The notes under the pieces are model-generated. The model saw nothing but the letters and a program-made list of their open reading frames with translations. It made no database searches and had not been told where the DNA came from. A stretch of 64,000 nt of DNA from Catonia carolina (Eukaryota > Arthropoda > Insecta > Hemiptera > Achilidae): assembly GCA_035578175.1 (NCBI GenBank), contig JAQMRL010000006.1, forward strand, positions 30,004,393 to 30,068,392. The letters are read 5' to 3'. Both the position numbers and the translations under genes were made by a program. Positions 44,445-56,334 of the stretch are shown here, one piece after another; position 1 is the stretch's first letter; the number at the start of each line of letters is the position of its first letter.

Positions 44445-45230
44445 TATGTAATAAGTGATATATTGTTTTTAATTTTTCTTAGCAGTGGATATTATTGTTG
44501 TATTCTACTTTTATTATTGTGGTATGTGTTTTATGTAGTTAGAGTAATCCTCCTCCAAGCATGTTCTTTGCTCTTTTAGAGGAGTAATAAACGAAATAAA
44601 GAAATAAATACTACAACTAATTAAAGTAGATAATTGCATATCTGTATCGAGGCAGAAAGGAACCGTAAGGACAGTCGCTGGCCTGTTACAAGAGGTTAAA
44701 ACAATGCGACTTCAGGGCAAAGAAGTTTTTGAATAACAACATTTGTTATTTGAGGAAAACAGTTTTTACCGATTTGTTTAGAAATTTATGTCCTTCATGA
44801 GATTGTATATTTCAGTGTTGTCGGATTCATAGAGTTTTTAATGTTCCAATCCTTTATGCTACCAGACTACCTGTACATACTAGTTCAAAGAATGCCAAGT
44901 TAAAATCCCTTTATTTTACAAGGAAATTTTGAAAAATTAATAAAAATTTCAGAATTGACACAGGAAAAAGATTTTAGTTTCAGTTTTTACCTTAAATTCT
45001 ACTTTTTCTGCTCATATAAATAGTAATGGAAAATTTTTTAAATAGTTTCATTTAATTTTGAAATTAATAAATATTTGAACTGTAAATAAAACATTTTCAT
45101 TTTCAAAAGTGTTGGGAGAAGTCTTAATATTTTTTAAATCTTTTCATTTGTATAAAAAAGTGCTTTTTTTCTTTTAAAACTGTGCTAAATAACAATTTTG
45201 CAATGTAACCCATTTACAATGCGGAGAAAT
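44445..45230. other. Unannotated AT-rich DNA
   Basis: Possibly the eroded upstream part of the LINE at 45243-45757. Nothing readable. Confidence 0.45.
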
Positions 45231-45242
45231 AATTGTTCTCCA

Positions 45243-45757
45243 GTAAAACTTGGAGGTGTTGATTTACCACTAAGTAAAGTTGTGAAGTACCTGGGTATGC
45301 ATCTTGACAGGCGGTTAACTTGGAAAATCCATGTTAGAATGAAGAGGAATTAATTAAATTTAAAATACAAAAATATGTACTGGCTGATTGGTGGGAACTC
45401 TTCACTCTCTCTTGAGAATAAGTTGGTGCTTTACAAAATGTTACTTAAATCGGTTTGGTTGTACGGCATTCAACTTCGGGGAACTACCAGCAGAAGTAAC
45501 ATAGAGGTAATTCAAAGGTTGCGGAATAAGGTTCTTCGGGCTATAAAAAGGGCGCCATGGTTTGCAAGGAATGTAGAAATACTATATATTATAGTAACCT
45601 TCCTGATGTAATGGACAAAGTCAGGCGTTTTAAAAGAAAATATCAGGCAAGACTTGAAAGTCACGAAAATGAATTAGCCATATAGCTACTAAACAATGCA
45701 GAAGAAGTTAGGCGCCTGAAACGTTACCATGTTTTGGATTTGTATGAAGGTGTTTAA
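45243..45757 (+). pseudogene. Jockey-type LINE, C-terminal part
   Basis: Reads KVVKYLGMHLDRRLTWKIHV, a stop, then NMYWLIGGNSSLSLENKLVL, LLKSVWLYGIQLRGTTSRSN and IEVIQRLRNKVLRAIKRAPW. After a frameshift comes VMDKVRRFKRKYQARLESHE, a TAG, and the terminus RRLKRYHVLDLYEGV with stop at 45755-45757. The LGxxLDxxLTW and RxxKRxxxxDL ends are typical of the jockey clade. The reverse transcriptase catalytic core lies upstream of what can be read. Several nonsense and frameshift lesions. Confidence 0.85.
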
Positions 45758-45759
45758 AT

Positions 45760-46775
45760 GTACAAAAAATTATTGTGAAAAGTATTCCATATTGTAAAAT
45801 GTAAAATATCTTTGTACATAGTAATATTCTCTTTTTAACACATGAGTAATTGATATAATGAGAGGTACTCAGGGTAATGAGGCCTCAACTTGTGATTTGT
45901 AAATTCAAAAGATTTGTTTAAAGTTTATTTTAAAAAAACTGATTGCAAATAATGTTATTTAAAAAACAAAACAATAAAATTATCCATACCATTCAAAAAC
46001 GCCGCATCATAATCGTACGAAAGAGAAACACACTGAGAACAGCTGTAACCAAAACAGACATTGCGGTTGGTGTCCTCGAAAATATCGATGTTTGTAAGAA
46101 TCGAAACAATCGATATGTTAGGTTAATACACAGTACTTTGGTAGATTGCATATATTACTATCCTGTAAAATATGAACGGGATCTATTAAGAAGTATTCAA
46201 AATACGGCGCGATATATGAAGAGCCGATGCCAATCTTTCGTAAAAATTCAAATCGGCTCGATCGGATTTTTGGCGTTATAAGTAGATTAACCAAATTATT
46301 CTTCAAGGAATACTAATGTATGGATTGTTTTAAATCACTCATTCATTTACCAATCTGTTCAACACAGATTTTGGTGTTAAATTCAATTCTTCCAAAACTG
46401 AAAAATAAAACTATTATTCTTTGACCAGACAGCAAATACCGAATTTTTCGGTTGGCAGCGGAGAAGTACAGCAAGAAGTCCTATAGATACTGAAGTCACG
46501 AGATTGCCTTTTGCGTATGGATTGGCTGTGAGGAAGGGAAGTGAAAATTTGACAGTGCTGCCAACCTCAACAGTCAGACACTATTCGTACATTTCACTAC
46601 CGTGCAGTTTCTGCATACATTTCGTAATCTGTGGTTTATTCCGAGAAAATGTTTTCTTCATAAACCTTATAAGAAATAAATTTGACCTGTAATATTGCCT
46701 ATAGCTTAATTACATGACTAGAATTGTTTGATTACTGTAATTACCAGCTATCTTATTCCATTTGAAAAAAATTTC
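45760..46775. other. Unannotated DNA
   Basis: Contains an open stretch of 112 codons (45943-46281), rich in K, R and I, with no recognised motif. I do not call it a gene. Confidence 0.4.
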
Positions 46776-46779
46776 TACG

Positions 46780-47105
46780 AATGAATCGCCATCTTTACTA
46801 TCGCTGTCACCGGCGTCTGCACTATCAGTCTCAATAGTATCTACCTAACCATTTACTTTTTTTACAAGGTGTTAAAAAAACTGTTGAAGAATAGCTTCTT
46901 CACGTCTTTAATTTTTTTCTTTATTTTTTGAATTGTGGAAAGAGAAACATCACAGTAGTTAGCCACTTGTTCATGGCTTTTATTAAGAGGCAGGGGAAAG
47001 GTTTTTTTTTAGCTTTATGTTCACAGCATTTAATTACACTGCATATTAGATTTCGTTCCGGACTGTGAATAAAGTGCCCGCGTTTTCGAGAAACTAGCAT
47101 TTCTG
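46780..47105 (-). pseudogene. Eroded helix-turn-helix N-terminus of a DNA transposase
   Basis: Minus-strand frames read LVSRKRGHFIHSPERNLICS, then, after a frameshift, SHEQVANYCDVSLSTIQKIK and KKIKDVKKLF. The pattern (conserved HS around residue 12, then a predicted helix-turn-helix VSxSTIQxI) resembles the N-terminal DNA-binding region of insect DDE-superfamily transposases. An acidic patch DSADAGDSDSKDGDS follows. No catalytic domain seen. Sequence near 47350 (TTTGACTGTA) might be one end of the parent element. Confidence 0.5.
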
Positions 47106-47109
47106 TTTA

Positions 47110-47955
47110 CGGTAACAAACAGTTACATTCGTACTGTTAACCCACAAAAGGTTCCGCCATACATTGTATATGCTCTGGGTATAGTATAAGTTGTTATGTT
47201 TGTTGTACTGAAATAAAAGCTGTCGCGCCAGCGCACTGATGTTTTTCCCGTTTACCCCTCGTTGCAAACAAGAGCAAACTCGTGACTCAAGTAACTATAC
47301 CACAATTAATAAGGAACTGCTCGAAAACTGAATTGGTGAACACTGAGATTTGACTGTACAATCCTATCGTTATACATATTAAGAACTTAACTTACTTGAG
47401 GAACCCTATCATGGTTTGTTTTATAAACGATAAAGAATGTAAGCATTATTATTTTTGTAAATTAAATTCGATAACGTAAAATGTTTTCATACACATGGGC
47501 AATTTGCTCTTCCGCTTTGGTAGCGTTATCAGTTTACTAAAAAATTCACAGACAATAAACCTGTTATCAAAGTAAGCAGGAACATAAAAGCCGTTGTTCT
47601 ATATCAGGCAGAATAATCTCGTGTGTATACGGGCGACTTGCATCTAAAAACACAAGAAAGAGGTCGCAAAATCTGTTGTGTTCTTTTTACAATCTAAAAC
47701 TGATTTTTGTAATGAAACTTTAAAATAAATAATACAATAACCTAGTCATATTTGTAATTGTAATTGTTTTATTTCATTATTTCGTCTGAACAATACAAAA
47801 ATTTAACGATGAGTAATTGTTTCAACGAAACAATAAAACAGAATTTCGGGCAGTAGAAGTATTTCACGGCTCAAATGGAGGCATCCAACTTACCTGTTTT
47901 TTAGTGAATATATTGTTATATTTTAATTTTTTTTTAGTTTGTTTTATTGTTTTAA
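47110..47955. other. Unannotated DNA
   Basis: No gene or repeat recognised apart from the possible TIR noted at 47350. Confidence 0.45.
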
Positions 47956-47957
47956 GT

Positions 47958-48055
47958 TTCATCAACAGCTCCGTCATTAGCGACTACGGTGGATTATGTA
48001 ACAGTGGGTTTTACTTGCGAAAGTTTCCAGATCCTAGCCGGAAATCAAATCAATT
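47958..48055 (-). repeat. SINE-B fragment
   Basis: Reverse copy of the body: CATTAGCGACTACGGTGGAT, AACAGTGGGTTTTACTTGCG and CCAGATCCTAGCCGGAAATC, which is a worn B-box region. The tRNA-like head is missing. Confidence 0.7.
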
Positions 48056-48373
48056 GTTTTTTAAATCATTATTCGTTGTAGTCGTGAATTCTTACATTTT
48101 TTTAAAAGAATTTAGTTTAATTTGTTTGTAATAGATATTAAGTGGTATAGATTGTGAGAAAGTAATTTTGTTTTTCTTTTGTGAATTTCACCGGGAATTG
48201 CCCCTTCATATAAAATTTTTGCTTTTCAGTGATCTATTTATTGTTCGTTAAAGAAACGAATAGATGGTGCTAAATTCTGTTATTACATGACAAATAATTA
48301 GTTGGTTTCACATGTACAGAATTAAAACTATTTGTCGCAAAAAAAAAAAAAATTAAAAAGTTTTTATTATAGT

Positions 48374-48690
48374 GAAAATCTGGTGTGAAACACTCGCACA
48401 ACTTTCTCTTGCCAATGTAAATAATGAACAATATAACCTAATATTAATAATAATACATTAGAAATAAACAAAAAAATTAATCTCATAAAGCGCAACCTCA
48501 TTTTAATCATGAGTGAATGATGTTAAATGAAAATCAACCTCACTTTGGCTAAATAATACGAAAAATCACTCTTTCACGTTAAACTAGGCTCTGTAGAGAG
48601 AGAAATATTTAAAATAAAAAAATGTAGATCTTTTAATTTTCTATTTTTATTATACATTTTTGTCGTAAAATGTATACTAAGGCTAAAAGT
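48374..48690 (+). repeat. rep900, 5' fragment
   Basis: AAAATCTGGTGTGAAACACT through the first internal module (GTTAAACTAGGCTCTGTAGA) to GTATACTAAGGCT, then unrelated sequence. Truncated at the 3' side. Confidence 0.85.
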
Positions 48691-49036
48691 GTTGCAGCAA
48701 CAAAAAACCGGCTCTTTTTTCTCATCCTGATATCGGAATATAAATAAAAGCTAAAAATTTAAAACTGACATGTTGTAACAACGCAGATTGAAATTAGCCA
48801 TATTTTGGTGTATAGAACGTTAATATTGATCAAGCGGTTTTGAAGAAACAAGGCTCCAAACTCGGATATCTATAATATACAAATCGACAGTAAGTATACA
48901 CAACACCTTTAGCAATCACAAAAAATAAATTTTTAAAGAAATGTTACATAGCACCTTTATTCACTCAGCTCTTTTGTTAAAGATTTGCATAACTTATCAA
49001 TCAGATTTTAATTGATATTCGATATATAAATATACC
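48691..49036. other. Unannotated DNA between two rep900 copies
   Basis: No feature recognised. Confidence 0.5.
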
Positions 49037-49038
49037 AA

Positions 49039-49968
49039 TAAAAATCTGATGTGAAACACTCACATTACTTTCTCTCGCCGAAGCAAATAAAGAACAATAT
49101 AACCTAGGCATTAGTAACAAAACATTGAGAAATAAACAGAAAAACATAACCTAATTTGAATCATGAGTGAATGATGCAACATTTTTATTATTATTACATT
49201 TTAAAACCAACCTTAGTTTGGCTTAATATTATGGAAAATCAATTTTTGACGCTAAACTAGGCTCTGGAGAGAAAATTACTTACAATAAAAGTTGTAGATA
49301 TTTTAATTTCCTATAAATTAAATTATACACTTTTATCTTAAAATGGCTGAAATCTTAAAAAAAATCAATTTTTTACACGTTTTCGTGAGTAAAAACAGAA
49401 AATTGCTAATTACCGCTATATTAAGCGTTATACAAAAAAATGTTAAAATTAAATATTGTAGGAATTTAGTTTCTCTACAACTTTTATTTTATACATTTTG
49501 CGCTAAAATGCATATTAAAGCCGAAATCTTAAAGAAAACAGTTTTTTACGAGGAAACAGCCTCTACAAGAACTTCAGCAGATATGGCGCCTATCCTATCT
49601 TGTAGAGCATAAACAATTCAGTAAATGAGGTGATTTAAAAAAATCGTAGGAGCCATTTTTGAGAAAATTGCAGAAAAGAGAAAAATTACACGAATAAGCT
49701 GCTACTTCTGGTTGACCGATTTTGATGAAAAAGTTCGTGTCGGGTCGGTAGTAGTATCTAACTTAGGTTTCAAGTTTCAACTTCGTACGATGTTCCGTTC
49801 ATGGGATATTTTGTCGACACACGCACAGATAGACCAATCGCTAAACCCATGTTTTTTGGGTTCAGGGGGTCTGAAAACGTGTAGATCCGGTAAAAACTCA
49901 ATTTCGAAAAATCGACATGAAAACAAAACTTTCTTTCCTATATTATTCATATAGGCAAGAGAAAGTAA
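49039..49968 (+). repeat. rep900, full length
   Basis: From AAAATCTGATGTGAAACACT to GGCAAGAGAAAGTAAAA with both modules (GCTAAACTAGGCTCTGGAGA and GCTATATTAAGCGTTATACA), GGTTGACCGATTTTGATGAA, a CACACGCACAG tract and TTTTTTGGGTTCAGGGGGTC. Confidence 0.9.
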
Positions 49969-49969
49969 A

Positions 49970-50565
49970 AATATTTCATTGTCTGTGACAAAAATTAACC
50001 CACAACTAATTGAGAAAGGTTTATTATTCTTGCAATGAATACTACCTTATAATTTGCTAGTTTTTATATCTTTTTAAACTTAGTTTGTTATAATAAATTC
50101 GCATGAAATAATACGATTGCAGTGATACAAATATGCAACTTGAAGAGGTATGATTGATTAATCAATTAAAAATGTAGCATTAACTAATCGTGATCAAAAT
50201 ATAAATTGAAATTAACTGAATAATTAGCGTAATTAATTAACAGTGTAATTAGCGGATTTTGATTGAAAATGAATTAACTGACTTTTGTATAATAAGAAAT
50301 ATAAACAGATTTAGAATAACAATGAGGTGAATTCATAATGAATTTTATTCATTTAATCTGTGAACCGACCGAGTAATTTCTTTTCGAAACGTTTCACTGC
50401 TATTTTTAAGCAAATACAAATGAACTAAATTAATAAATTTATTTTATGGCCAACTTATAATTTCCTTCTTGTATAATTTTGATTTAGTAAGGTTATGTTC
50501 AAATTCATAATTGCATTATGGTTATAGCTAGAAATGTTACAATTTGAAATATTTATATATTTTTT
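49970..50565. other. Unannotated AT-rich DNA
   Basis: No feature recognised. Confidence 0.5.
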
Positions 50566-50742
50566 AAATTTATTTATGTAAAGTCGCATCAACTGCTTGG
50601 TTATTAGCCACTACGGTGGATTATGTACCCAAAACAGTGGATTTGACTTGTGAAAATTTCCAGACACTGGCCGGGAATCGAACCCCCGGGACCTCCACGT
50701 GGTAGGCTTACGCGCTAACCACTACGCTACGGAGGCTGCCAA
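50566..50742 (-). repeat. SINE-B, full length
   Basis: Reverse copy with the best-kept head in the family: on the minus strand it reads GCCTCCGTAGCGTAGTGGTT, then CACGTGGAGGTCCCGGGGG and the B-box TTCGATTCCCGGCC. The body ends CAGTTGATGCGAC. The tRNA-like part still shows near-matching A and B boxes for RNA polymerase III. Confidence 0.9.
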
Positions 50743-50931
50743 AATATAAATTTATATCATACTGAAACTGAAAGAAGATAATGTTGTCGATATCGTGGGG
50801 ATTACCACCTGGTTGAACGGTGTGTGAGGACGGGACGGGAGTTCTTCATTGAGTACATTTTCTGAGGGGTAGTTGAAGAAATATCCAGTTTCAGAATCTG
50901 AAAAACGCACGGGGAATTATTGACCAATATA

Positions 50932-51925
50932 CAGTCAAACTTCGATATAACGAAATCGAGAATCCTGGGAAAAAAATCGTTAAATTGAGATATCCGATAT
51001 ATCGAAGTAACAAGAATTCCCAAGCTAATTTTTATTAACGAATTCTTTTCAAGTTGTATGATGAATTAAATACAGTTAATTTTCTTACTAGACACGTCTT
51101 AACTAGTAAATTAATTTTTTTATAGATCATGTTTTACGTAATTACGGTTAATAATAGTACAAAAAGTAATGCATTGATTTCAAGTAGGAACTTACCTCGT
51201 ACATAGATCTTGGCTATAATTAAAAGCATCTGAAACTCTTTGTAGCTTAATACTGTATTTTTATTTTTAGTACATATTTCTTCAAAACACTAACATAAAA
51301 GATAAATACACTAACTTTATCTAAATCGTTTATAACAACACTGGTCCTAAATGCATTCTTTAGTGTTTGATATTGACAGGTATTGATTAGAATATTTAAT
51401 TACAGTATTTTAAATGTTTATTTACGCCTTGAAAAAGCGAGTAATTTTCCGTTGTTTTTTGTGTTTGAATAAAGCAATACGTTCAAAAAAAGTTTCACAT
51501 TTAATTAAATTTTCAAAAATACTGTCAGGCACTTTCCTTGAGCTGTAGCCCAAGCCTAATTATTTTAAATGACTGTAAAATCTCGTCATCAGTAGGTTTC
51601 CTCTCCTGCTGCTGGTCTTCGCAGTTATAATCATCATCATCTTCTTCTTCTTCATCATCCCGGTTAGTAGACTTACTAACACCATGAAGTATGTCGTCAT
51701 TGTTCGGAAAATCACTAACAATAATCTGTTTATCAACCGCGATGAAATTCTCTAGAGTAACTTCGTTACTGCCGTTTCCAGTTGACGGAAATCGAAAGAA
51801 TCTACCTTAAAACTCACACAGAAATCATAATAAATCTAGGTAAATTTATAAATAGTTTAATTGTAAGTACGGTGCAGTAAAAACAGTCGTATAATCAAGG
51901 TTTTCGTTTTATCGAAGTTCGACTG
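50932..51925 (-). mobile_element. Pogo/Tigger-like element
   Basis: Inverted ends CAGTCAAACTTCGATATAAC (left) and, inverted, CAGTCGAACTTCGATAAAAC (right), flanked by TA on both sides (50930-50931, 51926-51927). 994 bp. It keeps the C-terminal part of a transposase on the minus strand. The ATAACG and TATCGAAG motifs are repeated inside the ends. Confidence 0.88.
51420..51800 (-). pseudogene. Pogo/Tigger-like transposase C-terminus
   Basis: An open minus-strand frame reads NEVTLENFIAVDKQIIVSDF, then a strongly acidic run (NRDDEEEEDDDDYNCED), QQQERKPTDDEILQSFKII and LGLQLKESA, then stops. In the next frame SIFENLIKCETFFERIALFK and HKKQRKITRFFKA end at a normal stop. The FxxFVxVDxxL block, acidic linker, DDEIL helix and basic KQxKITxFF terminus follow the order seen in pogo/Tigger proteins. 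One frameshift separates the two parts. The DDE and DNA-binding domains are not present in the element. Confidence 0.8.
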
Positions 51926-51927
51926 TA

Positions 51928-52635
51928 TTAAATCAATATACACATAGCGTTGTTATATATTATATGTTTTTGTATATATATGTTCAACTAATATATTTCA
52001 TACTAAAAAAAAAATTTCCAATCAAGATTAGACATAAGCTGTTCCTAACTCACATAATATATTTTAACAACTTATCCTAGATTCGATCCGGATCTGGGTA
52101 TAATAAATAATAAACAAATTTATTATAAACTTATAAAAATTAATGATTTATTGACACAAGTAATAATTACAATTAAGAAACTGTTACTTAACGATTAAAA
52201 CAAATTACTTGTCCACGATCACTTGCTACCACCCCTACGCACACGCTCTATTAAATGCAGAACCGGTCCCGTAACGACACTTATATTAAACGGCCCAACA
52301 ATACTCTTCATCCGCAATTCTAGTCACAACTAATTCACTACAAAGGTGCTAACTGTTTTTATAACTGCAGTCTGATACTTTCCCAAACAATCGGGAGCCT
52401 TCTAATAAAATAACCGCTGTACCTGAAAAATTCAAAACATAGTAGAAATGATCATTAACAGGCATAAATAAGACCCAGTACCTTTTCCAAGAATTCCTAT
52501 TCAAAACGTCTCATTCATCGCAATCCACTATCCTAATTTTCTACATACAATTTACAATATCTTACAATGAACAATCTAGTCCATCAACCATTTCTAGAAT
52601 ATCACTGTATAATGTTACAATATCTACATCCATTT
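51928..52635. other. Unannotated DNA
   Basis: No gene or repeat recognised. Confidence 0.5.
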
Positions 52636-52639
52636 CTTC

Positions 52640-52890
52640 ATAGGTCTACCAAAATCTCTTTTTCCTTTTGGAGTATACCAACGGACTTGCAAGCCAATTA
52701 TTTGAGCTGACATCCTTTCCATGTGCTACCCTAACCTTTATCATATTATCTTCGCATTCAAGATTGAGATATCAAATTTTAATCTTCCATCTTCATTTCT
52801 TGTTCTATCCAACCAAGTATACCCTTTTTCTTTGAATATACCTCATCTCTGCTATCTGGATTTTCCGTTCACGTAACTTTGTACTTGTCC
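52640..52890 (-). pseudogene. LINE 3' end, eroded relative of 23400-23795
   Basis: Minus-strand frames read LRERKIQIAEMRYIQRKR, a LDRTRNEDGRLKFDISILNA-like stretch, an EHMERMS-like stretch and YTPKGKRDFGRPMK. The order matches the LINE tail at 23.5 kb (ERRIQT, MRFLRR, LDRTRNEE, HMARMS, APEGKRD). Many frameshifts. Confidence 0.7.
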
Positions 52891-52930
52891 TTACCTAACC
52901 TCCACATATAATAATTTTGGGTGTCATAAC

Positions 52931-53157
52931 GTTTTTTTTTTTATTCCTAATTTGTGTACGTTGCAATCTGTTCAATTTAGAACAATAAGCAATCCCATTA
53001 CCCAATGAGATGAGGATGATGTGTATGACTTGTAAATGAGGTGTAGTCTTGTACAGACTCAGGCCGAACATTCCTGAGAGAGTATGGTTAATTAAACCCC
53101 AACCATCAAAGTACACCGGTTACCACTGTCTAGTATTCAAATCCGCATATGTCATAC
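52931..53157 (-). repeat. SINE-C, 5'-truncated
   Basis: Reverse copy of the family body: on this strand TTTGTGTACGTTGCAATCTG, GGTGTAGTCTTGTACAGACT, ATTCCTGAGAGAGTATGGTT and ACCGGTTACCACTGTCTAGT. The tRNA-like head is missing. Confidence 0.8.
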
Positions 53158-53191
53158 TTAACAACTTTGTTTTGTTTTTTTATAGCTGTAC

Positions 53192-53513
53192 GAGGTGTGG
53201 CTATTAAATAACGAGACTGGCGTTGTAAAAAAATTTTTATTTTATACATAATCACTTATTGTCACCTTCAATATACACTCTTTCTCTATCCCTACAACGC
53301 TCCATGCGAATTTTCCATTGTTGGAAACAGTGCTGGAAGTCATCTTCTTTCAGCTCCTTCAGGACACGTGCCGCTTTCTCTTTTACAGCTTTCACAGACT
53401 CAAATCTTGTCCCTTTTAATGCAGATTTCATCTTAGGGAACAGATAGAAGATAATAACATATGATTAAACGTGGTTTTTTACTTATGATCCGGAAACGAA
53501 TACCCACATCTCG
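53192..53513 (-). mobile_element. 322-bp deletion derivative of the fold-back mariner
   Basis: TA-flanked (53190-53191, 53514-53515) with ends CGAGGTGTGGCTATTAAATA and a worn inverse (TACCCACATCTCG). 53192-53449 is a minus-strand piece of mariner 3' sequence, longer than the inverted arm of the 41892 element. It is followed directly by about 50 bases of catalytic-region sequence in the opposite orientation (GGTTTTTTACTTATGATCCG, as at 42187). Everything between has been deleted. Confidence 0.85.
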
Positions 53514-53574
53514 TATTTCATGAAGGTTTACTTACATCCCCATTTATCCCCTGAAACTTGTTCGGGTTTAAAAA

Positions 53575-53667
53575 ATTTATCCGGTGAAAACTCAATTTCG
53601 AAACATCGAATTTAAAAAAAATTATTTTAAATTCTTATATATTTATATAGGGCAAGAAAAAGTAAAA
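53575..53667 (+). repeat. rep900, 3' tip
   Basis: Short fragment with ATCCGGTGAAAACTCAATTT, CGAAACATCGA and the end TATAGGGCAAGAAAAAGTAA. Confidence 0.7.
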
Positions 53668-53764
53668 ATTTAAGTTCGTATAGTTTTTCAATCGGTATAT
53701 TATTATTTAAAATTTTTATTTTATAAATCCTTGGTTATAAATTTTGACCGGCAATGATTTTATC

Positions 53765-54160
53765 TCTGCCCATAACAGACAGGTGGAGTGTCAAATTATT
53801 TACACTCAATCTGTTCGTTGCAGGACTAAAATAAATAGTTCTGTTTCTTATCACATGATCAGTCAATTAAATGACTGAATCATTTAAGAACAGAAGAGGT
53901 AGAGGTGTAAAATAAACTAATCAGAGTTATCTCCTCTGAAAGTAATGAATTTCATTATACAGCCAGACCCTGTGGTGAATGAAGTGAAGGTATCATTTGC
54001 AAAGTGGAAAATATGTACTTTTCAGAGGGCCCGGCATGCTGATAAGCGTACTTTTCCGCTCAGTGAGGAAGGCAATGGTAAACCACCTTACTTCTCGTTT
54101 TACTTAGTAAAATCTCTACAGGTTTAAACCAGCCTTTCGGCTGATGACCTAAACAACGAT
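53765..54160 (-). repeat. rep440, full length
   Basis: Reverse copy from CTGCCCATAACAGACAGGTG to TTTCGGCTGATGACCTAAAC. It is the best reverse copy and confirms the order of blocks seen at 34378-34766. Confidence 0.9.
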
Positions 54161-54164
54161 TTTA

Positions 54165-54698
54165 TCTATTAAATAAATTGTAAATTATTTGTAATATAAT
54201 TTTAATTACTTAAACATCTATTTGATCTAATTTTCAATTAACATCATTTTAACAACAGTTTCCATGTTCCTTAACCATTCATCGGGTTGTAAGTCTTTTG
54301 TACCAGAATTTGCTTTGCACCTATAGAATATCATGTTCCTGTCTGTTGTGATGTTCATAGAACAGATTTAATAATAGGTAACAACGTCGTTCCAATTGTA
54401 TTATCTGGTGAAACAATATGCTGTGAAAATAACTGTATTGTTAACAAACAATAATGTTGCCGCTGTATTATAAAAATGTTGTACCGGTGTGACTTAACTT
54501 AATTGTATTTTTATAATTAAGCAATTGACCGTTGAATCATGGACAAACATTTTTGTAGTACTGATGACGTTCAACATGTTTTAATCAAAACTTCAGTTCA
54601 GCTATGTATTCTAATGAATAATTTATTAACAGATACATAGTGACAAAATGGGAAATATTACATTTTCAGTTGGCCTAATTTTAAATTGTTTGAAACAA
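54165..54698. other. Unannotated AT-rich DNA
   Basis: No feature recognised. Confidence 0.5.
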
Positions 54699-54700
54699 TT

Positions 54701-55586
54701 TTTTCTTTCTCTTGACCTGAATAAATATATAGGGATGGAAAGTATTGTTTTAATTTTTAGAAATTGAGTTTTTACCAGATATACACGTTTTCAAACCCCA
54801 TGAAATTTTTTTTTAGCGATTGTATGTGTGTGTTAACAAATATTTCAAGAACGAAACATCGTACAGAGTTGATACTTGGAACTCAAGTTCATCATCACAG
54901 AACGACACGACAATTTCTATCAAAATCGGTCTACCGGAAGAAGTCTTTATTCGTGAAATTTTTCACTCTCAAAAACAGCTTCTAATTTTTTTTTAAATTT
55001 CCTTATTTACTGCAATTGTTATTTTCTACAAGATAGGGTAAGCGATGTGTCTACTGAAATTTTGGGGAGGCTGTGCGCTCGTAGAAAAAACTGATTTTTT
55101 AAAAAAGTTTTCGGCCTTAATAAGCATTTTACGGCAATAGTGTATAAAATTAATGTTGTAGAACATTTGAAACTTAAAACTGTTACTTCTAACATTTTTT
55201 TGTATAATGCTTAGATTAGTAATCAGTGACTTTCTATTTTGTTTTTCATGAAACTCTGTAAGAAAATGATATTTTTTAAGATTGCGGACGTAGTATGCAT
55301 TTTACGACAAATATGTATATAATAGAAGTTATAGAAAATTAAAAAACCTACAACTTTTATTTTAAACATTTTTCTCTGTAGTGGCTAGTTTAGAAGAAAT
55401 CACTGATTTTCCATATTTTTTAGTTACACAGATGTTGATTTTCATTTTGCATAACTCACTCATGATTAAAATTAGGTTATGTTTTTTATCTTACATTATT
55501 TACTCATGATTAAACATAGGTTACATGGGGCATTATCTACATTGCCAGGAGAAAGTCGTGTGAGTGTTTCACACCAGATTTTTTTG
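54701..55586 (-). repeat. rep900, full length
   Basis: Reverse copy from TTTTTTCTTTCTCTTGACCT to GAGTGTTTCACACCAGATTT. Somewhat diverged, with a duplicated ACTCATGATTAAA segment near 55460-55515. Confidence 0.85.
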
Positions 55587-55812
55587 GTTTTATTTAGAAA
55601 CTAGCAACTCAGCTCGCTGTTGACTGCACGTCAACTAAACATTTAACTTCTCACAAAATTAGTGGTTGATGGCCAAATTACGACTATACAAATAATACAA
55701 TTACTGTTGGAATAAAAATTTTGTTGACGTCAGAATAATTCACTCGTGGAAGGGGAAAATAACTAAAATTAAATGAATACGCTTCGTAAGAAAAAGTAGG
55801 AAAATTTGTTTC
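55587..55812. other. Unannotated DNA
   Basis: Nothing recognised. Confidence 0.5.
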
Positions 55813-56307
55813 TTAAAAAAAATGGGAAGATTTCTTTTATGTTATGAAGCTTACATAACTTTCTATGTAGTAATCGGATGTGATTTTTTTATATCGGTCT
55901 GAAAACGTGTAGATCCGGTGAAAACTGGATTCCGAAAAATATACATGAAAACAATTCTTTCTTTCCTATGTATTCATATAGGCAAGAGAAAGTAAAAATT
56001 AAAAAAAGGTAAATAAAAGGTTTGATACAAATTACAGGGTCTACCCTGCAGTCAAGTATCAGGTATTACAGGGCAGACCCTGTAATTTGTATCAAACTTT
56101 TATTTCCCTTTTTTCAAAATTTTTACTTTCTCTTGCCTATATGAATACATAGGAAAGAAAGTATTGTTTTCATGTAGATTTTTCGGAATCCAGTTTTCAC
56201 CGGATCTACAAGTTTTCAGACCGATATAAAAAAAGTATCACATCCGATTACTACATAGAAAGTTATGTAAGCCTTCATAACATAAAAGAAATCTTCCCAT
56301 TTTTTTG
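55813..56307. repeat. Long hairpin (about 240-bp arms)
   Basis: The left arm 55813-56048 and right arm 56069-56307 are near-perfect inverted copies around a 20-bp loop. Matching landmarks are ATGGGAAGATTTCTTTTATG and CATAAAAGAAATCTTCCCAT, and ATTACAGGGTCTACCCTG and CAGGGCAGACCCTGTAAT. Each arm contains a rep900 3' end (55893-56000 forward, 56122-56224 reverse). The loop with its edges (CTGCAGTCAAGTATCAGGTA, from 56047) occurs inverted again just beyond the right arm (56312-56335). Confidence 0.9.
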
Positions 56308-56334
56308 ATGTGTAATACCTGATACTTGACTGCA

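Noticed and set aside
45943..46281. Open stretch of 112 codons
   Set aside because: Basic, isoleucine-rich translation without any recognised motif; no repeat copy elsewhere in the window supports selection.
47817..48131. Open stretch of 104 codons with hydrophobic segments
   Set aside because: It runs through a reverse SINE-B fragment, so the apparent membrane segments are translated T-rich repeat DNA.
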